The notes below the pieces were generated by a model that had not been told where the DNA came from, made no database searches, and saw only the letters and a program-made list of their open reading frames with translations. The position numbers and the translations under genes are program-made. From positions 15,513,305 to 15,577,304 of the forward strand of contig CM022667.1 in the NCBI GenBank assembly GCA_012295275.1: 64,000 bases of DNA. Direction: 5' to 3'. The DNA comes from Chrysomallon squamiferum. Its lineage: Eukaryota > Mollusca > Gastropoda > Neomphalida > Peltospiridae. Below, in pieces: positions 21,040-31,081 of this stretch; position 1 is the first letter of the stretch; every line of letters begins with the position of its first letter.

Positions 21040-24000
21040 ATGTCTGAAGAATCACAAAATAAGAGAGGAGGTGTTTCTAACTACGCTGAAGGCTATAGAG
21101 GTAATACTAATAGAGGTAATGATGGACGTAGAGACAATAGGCGTGGTAGTGGACGTGGATTTAATTATGCACAGCTTTGTAACCTTCAAATTGAAATTCA
21201 AAACAGTTCTACAGTACCACAGTTAAGTCGTGGACGTGGATCTGATTTTACGCAATCACGTAACCGAGAGTTTGAAAATCAGAATAGTCGTAGAGTACAA
21301 CAGTTAGGTCGTGAACGTGGATTTTATCATGAACAGACACAAAACGTACATGTTGGACATGAAAATTCTAGTGAACCGCAGCAAATTGGTGGACGTGGAT
21401 TTTATCATGAACAGACACAAAACGTACATGTTGGATATGAAAATTCCAGTGTACTGCAGCAAATTGGTGGACGTGGAATTTCTCATGAACAGACACAAAA
21501 TGTAAATGGACAAAATAAGACAGGATATCTTTTTAATGAGTACAATAGCCATCGTGATTATAGTAATACTAAAACACACAGAAATTATGATGTACGTGGA
21601 CGGGGTTGGGGAGGGAAACGGGGACAGGGCCGGGCACGGGAACGTGGAAGGGGACGTAATCTTCCTTATTCTCAACAGCCAGATCACAATATTCGTAGCG
21701 GTCGACAACAGCAAAGTCATGGAACTGAATATTATCGTGAAAAACAACAATACTCACAATTTGGATATTTTTGTTTTCCTCGTGATTTTTCAAACCAAAG
21801 TTATTTTGCACCTGATCAGCAAGCTTATCCACCTTACCAGGAACAATATTACTACGATCAGTCGCCTCAGCACAACCCTTCTGACAAGTCAAAAGGATAT
21901 GGTTTCAGACAACAACATAGACGAGATGGAGATCCCCTGGTAGCATTGTCCAAGTCCCTCTCTTACCTTCTCAGACATGGAGCAGAAAGGCAGAAGATGA
22001 AATTATTACCAGGTGGATTCTTGTATGTTCAAGATATTCTCAAATTGCCACAGTTTAAGAAAGCCACTGAAGCTGATATACAAAAAGTAGTGGACGTCAA
22101 TGATAAGAAAAGATTCTTTTTGAAAAGAGATCCAGAAAACAAACTGATGATCCGAGCAAATCAGGGCCACACAATAGAGGTGGAAGATCTTGAATTAACA
22201 CCTGTCACTGACCCAGCAGATTTACCTGTAGTTGTTCATGGAACATACCACAAATATTGGGAACTGATTAAAAATCAAGGTCTAAAACGATTTGAACGGA
22301 ATCACATTCACTTTGCTGCTGGCCTGCCTGGAGAAGAAGGAGTTATTAGCGGGATGAGAAGTTCTTGTCAAGTATTGATATACATTAATGCTGAAAAAGC
22401 CATCAAAGGTGGAATCGAATTTTTCCGTTCAGCCAACAACGTAATTTTGAGTCCAGGTGATGAAAATGGTGTTATTGGTCCATGCTACTTTGAAAAAGTT
22501 GTGAACAGGAAACAATACCACGAACTGGACTTTGATCCGAATGTAGATTACAAGTCAGGCAAAAAACAGAAAGTTGAAACAGTTAGCAGAGATTCTGGAC
22601 AGGCGTCTTCAAAAGAATGTGAACAAAGAAGAAAAAGAAAACAAGGAGCAGAAGTAGAAGCAGATCAAAGTTCAGAACATGATAAAATGGAAAATGATTC
22701 TGAAGTATCATCCACTGCTGGAGACATGGCTAAAGGTGACAGAGCACCTGTCTGTGAAACTGAACAAACTGATAACTATAAGAGAACAGAGTCAGCTGAC
22801 AGAGAAAAACGGGAAAAACAACTTGGTGAAAATGAAGATGACAACTTGCACGAAAATAGTACCACTCATGGATCATCCAACAATGACCGAACACTGAGTT
22901 ATTCTACTTCATCTAAAAGAAAACGTCCGAAAGTAGCTGATACAATACGTCCACCAAGAGATGACGAAAACAGATCAGCAGACGGAAGGCACACTCAAGT
23001 AGATGAGAATAATAAAACAAAATTGCCTAAAAGTCAAGATGACAAACGAACTACAAAATCTGAAGACAAAAACATTTCTCAAAAAGACGAGATCAAAGAA
23101 AATGAAAAGCCTGAAATCGAAAATCAACAAACAAAGACGGAAGCTGAAATAGAATGTTTTTCTGAAAAGGAAGGCGTCAAAACATATACAAAAACCAACA
23201 ATGAATTAGAAACTAATAAACCTAAAGACAAAAACAGTTCACCTTATCAGAAACAAGAGGTCAAAGAAAATGAAAATCAACAAACACAGAAGAACGAGCA
23301 AAAGAAATTGTCTGAGGGAGAAAATAATAATCAAGAAGAAGCTGAAATGAAAAAATTGTCTGAAACTGAACAGGCCACAACAGATGCCAAAGAAACCAAC
23401 AAATCTGAAATTAGTGAACCTGGAGATAAAAATAGTTCAGATTTTCAGAATCAAGAGGTCAAAGAAAATGAAAATCAACAAACACAGAAGAACCAGCAAA
23501 AGAAATTCTGTGAGATAGAAAAGAATGATCCAGTGGAAGCTGAAAAGCAAATATTGTCTGAAAGTGAAAAGGCTACAACAAATGCCAAAGAAACCAACAA
23601 ATCGGAAATTAGTGAACCTAAAGACAAAAACATTTCAGCTTCTCAGAAACAAGAGGTCAAAGAAAATGAAAATCAACAAACACAGAAGAACCAGCAAAAG
23701 AAATTGTCTGAGAGAGAAAAGAATGATCAAGACGAAGCTCAAATACAAAAATTGTCTGAAACTGAACAGGCTACAACAGATGCCCAAGAAACCAACAAAT
23801 CTGAAATAAGTGAACCTGGAGATAAAAATAGTTCAGATTTTCAGAAACAAGAGGTCAAAGAAAATGAAAATCAACAAACACAGAAGAACCAGCAAAAGAA
23901 ATTGTCTGAGGTAGAAAAGAATGATTCAGTGGAAGCTGAAATACAAAAATTCTCTAAAAATGATGAGATCAAAGCAGATGACAATAAAAACAATGAATCA

Positions 24001-27000
24001 CAAAGTAGTAAATCTAAAGACAAAAATATTTCACCTTCTCAGAAACAACAGCTCAAAGAGAATGAAAATCAACAAACACAGAAGAACCAGCAAAAGAAAT
24101 TGTCTGAGAGAGAAAAGAATGATCAAGAAGAAGCTGAAATACAAAAATTGTCTGAAACTGAACAGGCCACAACAGATGCCCAAGAAACCAACAAATCTGA
24201 AATTAGTGAACCTGGAGATAAAAATAGTTCAGATTTTCAGAAACAAGAGGTCAAAGAAAATGAAAATCAACAAACACAGAAGAACCAGCAAAAGACATTG
24301 TCTGAGGGAGAAAAGAATGATTCAGTGGAAGCTGAAACACAAAAATTGTCTGAAAGTGAACAAGCCGCAACAGATGCCAAAGAAACCAACAAATCTGAAA
24401 GTAGTGAACCTAAAGACAAAAATAGTTCAGGTCCTCAGAAACAAGTGGACAAAGAAAATGAAAACTCTCAAAATGAAAATCAACAAACACAGAAGAACCA
24501 GCAAAAGAAATTGTCTGATGGAGAAAAGAATGATTCAGTGGAAGCTGAAAAGCAAATATTGTCTGAAAGTGAAAAGGCCACAACAGATGCAAAACAAACC
24601 AGCAAATCTGAAATCAATGAACCTAAAGACAAAAATAGTTCAGCTTCTCAGAAACCACAGCTCAAAGAGAATGAAAATCAACAAACACAGAAGAACCAGC
24701 AAAAGAAATTGTCTGATGGAGAAAAGAATGATCAAGAAGAAGCTGAAACACAAAAATTGTCTGAAACTGAAGAGGCCACAACAGATGCCAAAGAAACCAA
24801 CAAATCTGAAATTGTTGAATCTGGAGATAAAAATATTTCAGATTTTCAGAAACAAGAAGTCAAAGAAAATGAAAATCAACAAACACAGAAGAACCAGCAA
24901 AAGAAATTGTCTGATGGAGAAAAGAATGATTCAGTGGAAGCTGAAAAGCAAATATTGTCTAAAAGTGAAAAGGCCACAACAGATGCAAAACAAACCAGCA
25001 AATCTGAAATCAATGAACCTAAAGACAAAAATATTTCAGCTTCTCAGAAACCACAGCTCAAAGAGAATGAAAATCAACAAACACAGAAGAACCAGCAAAA
25101 GACATTGTCTGAGGGAGAAAAGAATGATTCAGTGGAAGCTGAAATAAAAAAATTCTCTAAAAATGATGAGATCAAAGCAGATGACAATAAAAACAATGAA
25201 TCACAAAGTAGTAAATCTAAAGACAAAAATAGTTCAGCTTCTCAGAAACCACAGCTAAAAGAGAATGAAAATCAACAAACACAGAAGAACCAGCAAAAGA
25301 AATTTTCTGATGGAGAAAAGAATGATCCAGTGGAAGCTGAAAAGCAAATATTGTCTGAAACTGAACAGGCCACAACAGATGCAAAACAAACCAACAAGTC
25401 TGAAATTAGTGAAGCTGGAGACAAAAATATTTCAGATTTTCAGAAACAAGAGGTCCAAGAAAATGAAAATCAACAAACACAGAAGAAACAGCAAAAGAAT
25501 TTGTCTGATGGAGAAAAGAATGATCAAGAAGAAGCTGAAACACAAAATTTGTCTGAAACTGAACAGGCCATAACAGATGCCAAAGAAACCAACAAATCTG
25601 AAATTAGTGAACCTAAAGACAAAAATAGTTCAGCTCCTCAGGAACAAGTGGACAAAGAAAATGAAAAGTCTCAAAATGAAAATCAACAAACACAGAAGAA
25701 CCAGCAAAAGAAATTGTCTGAGGGAGAAAAGAATGATTCAGTGGAAGCTGAAACACAAAAATTCTCTAAAAATGATGAGATCAAAGCAAATGACAATAAA
25801 AACAATGAATCACAAAGCAGTAAATCTAAAGACAAAAATATTTCACCTTCTCAGAAACCACAGCTCAAAGAGAATGAAAATCAACAAACACAGAAGAACC
25901 AGCAAAAGAAATTCTGTGAGATAGAAAAGAATGATCCAGTGGAAGCTGAAAAGCAAATATTGTCTGAAACTGAACAGGCCACAACAGATGCAAAACAAAC
26001 CAACAAATCTGAAATCAATGAACCTAAACACAAAAATATTTCAGCTTCTCAGAAACCACAGCTCAAAGAAAATGAAAATCAACAAACACAGAAGAACCAG
26101 CAAAAGAAATTGTCTGAGGGAGACAAGAATGATCAAGAAGAAGCTGAAACACAAAAATTGTCTGAAACTGAACAGGCCACAACAGATGCCAAAGAAACCA
26201 ACAAATCTGAAATTAGTGAACCTGGAGATAAAAATATTTCAGATTTTCAGAAACAAGAGGTCAAAAAAAATGAAAATCAACAAACACAGAAGAACCAGCA
26301 AAAGAAATTGTCTGAGGGAGAAAAGAATGATTCAGTGGAAGCTGAAACACAAAAATTCTCTAAAAATGATGAGTTCAAAGCAGATGACAATAAAAACAAT
26401 GAATCACAAATTAATAAATCTAAAGACAAAAACATTTCAGCTTCTCAGAAACAAGAGGTCGAAGAAAATGAAAATCAACAAACACAGAAGAACCAGCAAA
26501 AGAAATTTTCTGATGGAGAAAAGAATGATTCAGTGGAAGCTGAAACACAAAAATTGTCTGAAACTGAAGAGGCCACAACAGATGCCAAAGAAACCAACAA
26601 ATCTGAAATTAGTGAACCTAAAGACAAAAACATTTCAGCTTCTCAGAAACAAGAGGTCAAAGAAAATGAAAATCCACAAACACAGAAGAACCAGCAAAAG
26701 AAATTTTCTGAGGGAGAAAAGAATGATTCAGTGGAAGCTGAAAAACAAAAATTCTCTAAAAATGATGAGTTCAAAGCAGATGACAATAAAAACAATGAAT
26801 TACAAAGCAGTAAATCTAAAGACAAAAATATTTCACCTTCTCAGAAACCACAGCTAAAACAGAATGAAAATCAACAAACACAGAAGAACCAGCAAAAGAA
26901 ATTCTGTGAGATAGAAAAGAATGATCCAGTGGAAGCTGAAAAGCAAATATTGTCTAAAACTGAACAGGCCACAACAGATGCAAAACAAACCAACAAGTCT

Positions 27001-27975
27001 GAAATTAGTGAAGCTGGAGACAAAAATATTTCAGATTTTCAGAAACAAGAGGTCAAAGAAAATCAAAATCAACAAACACAGGAGAACCAGCAAAAGACAT
27101 TGTCTGAGGGAGAAAAGAATGATTCAGTGGAAGCTGAAACACAAAAAGTGTCTGAAAGTGAACAGGCCACAACAGATGCCAAAGAAACCAACAAATCTGG
27201 AATTAGTGAACCTAAAGACAAAAATAGTTCAGCTCCTCAGAAACAAGAGGTCAAAGTAAATGAAAAGTCTGAAAATGAAAATCAAGAAACAGAGGGAGAA
27301 AAGCATAATCCAGGGGTAGCTCAAACACAGAAGAACCAGCAGAAGAAATTGTCTGAGGGAGAAAAGCATAATCCAGGGGTAGCTCAAACATACGAGTTGT
27401 CTAAAAGTGAACAAGTGAAAATAGATCACAAAAAACTGAACAAATCTGAAGGTAGTAAATCTAAAGTCAAAAACATTTCAGCTTCTCAGAAACAAGAGGT
27501 CATAGAGAATGAAAATCAGCAAACACAGAAGAACCAGCCAAAGAAAATGCTTAAGGGAGAAATGAATAATCCAGTGGTAACTGAAATGAAAGTGAATGAT
27601 TCTGAGAACAACATTGGCAAAGATGCTTCAGCAACAAAGAATGTTACGTCTAAAGATAAAAAAGTGTGTGATCAAAAATCTTCTGAGAAAAAGGAAGTTA
27701 AGAAAAAGAATCAGTCCATTAAAAATAAAGTAGTAATTGCAGAGTTTGAGCTACCTAGTTGGACAACAGAAAATGATTCAAATTGTGGTGAAAATGCTCC
27801 ACCTGAACAGACTAGAAAACAAAATAAACAACCTGATTCATCCGATGAAACTGATAAGAACAAAGAGAAAGAACAGAAAAATGAAGAAGGTGACAATGAG
27901 AAAGATGGCAGGCATGAAGAGACAGCTCCTTCCAAAAAAACAAATAAAAAGAGAAACAAATGGAAGAAGAAATAA
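21040..27975 (+). CDS. TRPT1: TRPT1/KptA-like protein with giant K/E/N/Q repeat tail, copy 2 (2311 aa)
   Basis: This single 6.9-kb open frame starts at the same ATG as copy 1 and is nearly identical to it through the core. The KptA domain spans about residues 296-496, with the candidate catalytic R312-H313, R372 and R440 intact. The N-terminus is RG-rich with 26-residue repeats. From about residue 740 to 2170 there are about 22 units marked by ENQQTQKN. A unique end follows: MKVNDSENNIG, then a Lys-rich stretch, the hydrophobic motif FELPSWTTE, and a very basic C-terminus (KKTNKKRNKWKKK). This is the longest and probably best-preserved array member. The core predicts NAD+-dependent 2'-phosphate removal from RNA. 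The repeats have no known function that I recognise; a disordered scaffold or condensate role is speculation. TAAATAAA at the stop also contains a polyadenylation hexamer. Confidence 0.9.
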   Translation: MSEESQNKRGGVSNYAEGYRGNTNRGNDGRRDNRRGSGRGFNYAQLCNLQIEIQNSSTVPQLSRGRGSDFTQSRNREFENQNSRRVQQLGRERGFYHEQTQNVHVGHENSSEPQQIGGRGFYHEQTQNVHVGYENSSVLQQIGGRGISHEQTQNVNGQNKTGYLFNEYNSHRDYSNTKTHRNYDVRGRGWGGKRGQGRARERGRGRNLPYSQQPDHNIRSGRQQQSHGTEYYREKQQYSQFGYFCFPRDFSNQSYFAPDQQAYPPYQEQYYYDQSPQHNPSDKSKGYGFRQQHRRDGDPLVALSKSLSYLLRHGAERQKMKLLPGGFLYVQDILKLPQFKKATEADIQKVVDVNDKKRFFLKRDPENKLMIRANQGHTIEVEDLELTPVTDPADLPVVVHGTYHKYWELIKNQGLKRFERNHIHFAAGLPGEEGVISGMRSSCQVLIYINAEKAIKGGIEFFRSANNVILSPGDENGVIGPCYFEKVVNRKQYHELDFDPNVDYKSGKKQKVETVSRDSGQASSKECEQRRKRKQGAEVEADQSSEHDKMENDSEVSSTAGDMAKGDRAPVCETEQTDNYKRTESADREKREKQLGENEDDNLHENSTTHGSSNNDRTLSYSTSSKRKRPKVADTIRPPRDDENRSADGRHTQVDENNKTKLPKSQDDKRTTKSEDKNISQKDEIKENEKPEIENQQTKTEAEIECFSEKEGVKTYTKTNNELETNKPKDKNSSPYQKQEVKENENQQTQKNEQKKLSEGENNNQEEAEMKKLSETEQATTDAKETNKSEISEPGDKNSSDFQNQEVKENENQQTQKNQQKKFCEIEKNDPVEAEKQILSESEKATTNAKETNKSEISEPKDKNISASQKQEVKENENQQTQKNQQKKLSEREKNDQDEAQIQKLSETEQATTDAQETNKSEISEPGDKNSSDFQKQEVKENENQQTQKNQQKKLSEVEKNDSVEAEIQKFSKNDEIKADDNKNNESQSSKSKDKNISPSQKQQLKENENQQTQKNQQKKLSEREKNDQEEAEIQKLSETEQATTDAQETNKSEISEPGDKNSSDFQKQEVKENENQQTQKNQQKTLSEGEKNDSVEAETQKLSESEQAATDAKETNKSESSEPKDKNSSGPQKQVDKENENSQNENQQTQKNQQKKLSDGEKNDSVEAEKQILSESEKATTDAKQTSKSEINEPKDKNSSASQKPQLKENENQQTQKNQQKKLSDGEKNDQEEAETQKLSETEEATTDAKETNKSEIVESGDKNISDFQKQEVKENENQQTQKNQQKKLSDGEKNDSVEAEKQILSKSEKATTDAKQTSKSEINEPKDKNISASQKPQLKENENQQTQKNQQKTLSEGEKNDSVEAEIKKFSKNDEIKADDNKNNESQSSKSKDKNSSASQKPQLKENENQQTQKNQQKKFSDGEKNDPVEAEKQILSETEQATTDAKQTNKSEISEAGDKNISDFQKQEVQENENQQTQKKQQKNLSDGEKNDQEEAETQNLSETEQAITDAKETNKSEISEPKDKNSSAPQEQVDKENEKSQNENQQTQKNQQKKLSEGEKNDSVEAETQKFSKNDEIKANDNKNNESQSSKSKDKNISPSQKPQLKENENQQTQKNQQKKFCEIEKNDPVEAEKQILSETEQATTDAKQTNKSEINEPKHKNISASQKPQLKENENQQTQKNQQKKLSEGDKNDQEEAETQKLSETEQATTDAKETNKSEISEPGDKNISDFQKQEVKKNENQQTQKNQQKKLSEGEKNDSVEAETQKFSKNDEFKADDNKNNESQINKSKDKNISASQKQEVEENENQQTQKNQQKKFSDGEKNDSVEAETQKLSETEEATTDAKETNKSEISEPKDKNISASQKQEVKENENPQTQKNQQKKFSEGEKNDSVEAEKQKFSKNDEFKADDNKNNELQSSKSKDKNISPSQKPQLKQNENQQTQKNQQKKFCEIEKNDPVEAEKQILSKTEQATTDAKQTNKSEISEAGDKNISDFQKQEVKENQNQQTQENQQKTLSEGEKNDSVEAETQKVSESEQATTDAKETNKSGISEPKDKNSSAPQKQEVKVNEKSENENQETEGEKHNPGVAQTQKNQQKKLSEGEKHNPGVAQTYELSKSEQVKIDHKKLNKSEGSKSKVKNISASQKQEVIENENQQTQKNQPKKMLKGEMNNPVVTEMKVNDSENNIGKDASATKNVTSKDKKVCDQKSSEKKEVKKKNQSIKNKVVIAEFELPSWTTENDSNCGENAPPEQTRKQNKQPDSSDETDKNKEKEQKNEEGDNEKDGRHEETAPSKKTNKKRNKWKKK
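21306..21518 (+). repeat. Coding 78-bp repeats (26-aa units), copy 2 N-terminus
   Basis: These are the same unit type as in copy 1, with slightly different substitutions between the units. The two copies therefore either diverged after duplication or exchanged repeats. Confidence 0.8.
23254..27560 (+). repeat. Coding tandem repeat (about 198/213-bp units), copy 2
   Basis: About 22 units carry the ENQQTQKN anchor, roughly double the number in copy 1. Module types recur in mixed order. The FCEIEKNDPVEAEKQILS variant, for example, occurs three times far apart, which points to unequal exchange of multi-unit blocks. The last two units are more diverged (GEKHNPGVAQT, PKKMLKGEMNNPVV), as expected for older edge units. 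Confidence 0.9.
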
Positions 27976-28104
27976 ATGACAGTACTTTGCTAGAATATTG
28001 TGTACATCTGCACAGGTCCTGGATTTATGCTCATAAAGTATTCTTGTGAAAAACTTTTCAATATATGTATAATTAATAATTCACTTTGTTAGAAATTTTA
28101 TATA

Positions 28105-28136
<32 letters not shown>

Positions 28137-28447
28137 TGTCAGTATATGATGAGATGCTAGTGAAATATTTTTAAATAATTATAATTCTAATATAAGATCT
28201 GATGGATAAAATTTTAGAAAGAAAGAACTTAGAAGACTGTGTTTAGTGCACATATTTTCAAAAACATTTTCTACTTCTGGTGTTCATCTGTGTGTCTGTT
28301 AATTATTATTAATATTTTACTTATCAATTAGTGTTTTGAGTCTCTTTTATTCTAATGTTTTGGAAATTGGAAATCATTTTTATGTACATTACAAATGCTT
28401 TTTATTAACCCCAACTGGATCATTAGTTTTGAAAAATTGTTTTGTGA

Positions 28448-28479
28448 CTGTTTCCATTTATACAAATGCTTTGTGTATG

Positions 28480-28516
<37 letters not shown>

Positions 28517-28562
28517 TATAGAAATGTTAGACTTTAAAAAGCATTTATATAAATGGAAACAG
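28448..28562. repeat. Inverted repeat with TA-rich loop, copy 2 3' flank
   Basis: Two 24-bp arms (28448-28471 and 28539-28562) are complementary with one mismatch. They flank a 67-bp TA-rich loop. The surrounding 300-odd bp are absent from the equivalent place after copy 4, which suggests an insertion. Confidence 0.75.
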
Positions 28563-28614
28563 GAAACAATCAATTTATATATATATATATATATATATCT
28601 GTAACCAACTGTTA

Positions 28615-28620
28615 AATAAA
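28615..28620 (+). terminator. Candidate polyadenylation signal downstream of copy 2
   Basis: AATAAA in the context TTAAATAAAAGAAATGA has a counterpart after copy 3 (AAAAATAAAAGAAATGA near 33023). This makes it somewhat more credible than other AT-rich matches. It is not verified. Confidence 0.3.
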
Positions 28621-29724
28621 AGAAATGAAAATATGCTATTTTCCGAGTAGGAATAAAAAATTAGTTCTGCCCAAAAATTAATACATTTCGATTAAATTAG
28701 AACTGTTTTCATTTTTTTTTATAATGCATTTTGATGATGCTGCACTTGCATTTCAAATTTTATCTAATTCTGTGCTTCATTAGTTTTGATAACTTGATAG
28801 TTTCCTGACCATTTCCATTTTAGGTGAATTGGTAGTGTGTTTGATTCTGTATATAGAGACCATATTTTTTTATTGCTTTTGTCACATTTGTGAATATATT
28901 ATGATTTTTTGTTTGTTCTAATTTTGACATTTTGCCTTTCGCAGACATAACTTCATATGCAAATTTTGTAATGGAGATTTTTAAAAAGATTTAGTGCCTG
29001 CAAAAGTATGTTTTGAATGAATAAAAAGAAAAAGTTAATTGTTTTACTCATACACACATACAGACGCCCACACAAATACACTAACATGTACAAAACACAC
29101 AAGCACATACATATACAGACAACATTTAAAAGGCATAAAATATAAAACCATATCATTATCTATGTTTGTATCTGCTTTATTTAAATCCATTTGATGCTTA
29201 TTTTGATTCAGATAAATTAATTTTATGTTTTACAAATGACTGTTTCTTATTATTAATAGCTTTATGTTTTTGGTATGTACTAGTATAATATAAATGACAT
29301 TATGATAATAAGTGTGTTTAATTGTATTAGCTATGTTGTTTCTTAAATTTAAATGGTGTTATATATTTCTATTTAATTATAATTCTAAACTTCATCCATC
29401 CTTATTTGTATCTATATGTGATCAGGATGGTATGCGTGTGTGGTCATTTAAAATGTCCTATATTTTTTCTTAAAAATAAATGAATCATATAATGAATGAC
29501 AAACTTAAGTCTAAATTGTTATTTATTAAAATGCGGAAAAGGGGTCGGAGATTACTGAGATTTTCATGGTAGTTCGTAATAATTCACATTTTATTTAGAA
29601 TAATGATACAAATAAGTTAACATACTTGACAAAATCAGTTTTAATATTAAAAACAGATATCGAAGGTAACAATTACAACGAAACACGATAGGGAATTTCC
29701 AGTTGAGTAATATTCTATTTTTGT

Positions 29725-29820
29725 CAAATGACTGGTGGTACGATACCGATTTTCTATTGGCTAATTGTGAACATTTCCGTCCACGAGATCTGAAAAGAGG
29801 CTAATTTCGAGGAATATAAG
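29725..29820. promoter_or_regulatory. Conserved distal block, upstream of copy 3
   Basis: A stretch of about 95 bp (TGACTGGTGGTACGATACCG, TTTCTATTGGCTAATTGTGA, GATCTGAAAAGAGGCTAATT) is repeated near 34300-34390 and 41215-41305 with few changes. Its neighbours have diverged more. It contains an inverted CCAAT (ATTGG). Confidence 0.45.
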
Positions 29821-30624
29821 CCGGATTATTTTCACTTTGTTTTCATATAAATATAAACATTAATGAGTAAATAAACGAAACACGGAGGAAACCAATATTA
29901 AGAACAATGATCTCTACGAAAGTATATTATAATATATCGTTAATCATACTTCAGGTTAACTATATTTTAAGAAATGTTAAACCTTTATCTTGAGAACCTT
30001 CCGCGATATTATAATGCGTGAATTATAACATAAATTCGAGCACACGTTCTTCTCCATTTTTTCTTTCTTTCTTTCTTTTCTTTAATATCCGCGGAATGTC
30101 GGTCTGCTGTTCAGATCTATTTTGCTTGATTATTGTTATTGTTGTAGGGTTGTAGTTTAATATAAATGCATAGAACAATACATTTAAACCGCTTCATAAC
30201 GTAAAGCTAAGATTTTTTTTTTATCGCGTTTTGTGTTGATGATGGGTACGACTGCATATTTTTTCCCATATGTTTTCAAACTTTATTTACTTTATTATTT
30301 TCTTTTGTTTAGTTTATTATTTTTATTTTTATTTATTATATTTTATTTTATATATTTTTTTGTTTCTATTGTATTTTATAACTATATATTTAACTGTGTG
30401 TGTGTGTGTGTGTGTGCGCGCCTTTTTGAATATAAAAAAAATAATAATCCATTTAAAACATTTGAATAAGAATATTTTATACTTTCACCACAACCTCTAA
30501 GATATACAATGTATACTCTAGGTGTATGTACAAAATCTGCTGACTGCGAAAATTAATTTTATTTCTTTTTTGAATTTTTGTTCTCCTCCAGCTGCTAGTA
30601 ATTGTGAATACACTGATTACTGTA

Positions 30625-30731
<107 letters not shown>

Positions 30732-30919
30732 CTTTCTAATATGTCTGGTAAAGGCTATTAATAAATTAAATATTAAATTGAAATTGACGCTTTGTTTCAC
30801 TATATGGATAACTGGAACATTTTCGATGCAAAATTATTTTTATATCGACACAGATATACGAGATGCCACGTGTACGAGTTACAAACATTTTCTAAACCAG
30901 ACTCTAATGTCATTTCTTT

Positions 30920-31081
30920 TTAAATAAAAACGACTGCGAATACAGAGACTAGGAAACGTTATGGAAATCGAAACTGAAAATGGTTTTTCTGGGAACGATC
31001 TGCTTTCATCATCTTACAGATGAGAAACATACTAGCTAGTCGACTTTTGCCCAACAATTTTTTATAACAACGAAATTAAAT
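30920..31081 (+). promoter_or_regulatory. Conserved proximal upstream block, copy 3
   Basis: This is a diverged version of the block before copies 1 and 2. The core ACTAGCTAGTCGAC is unchanged at 31031-31044, although the gene it precedes has decayed. Confidence 0.45.
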
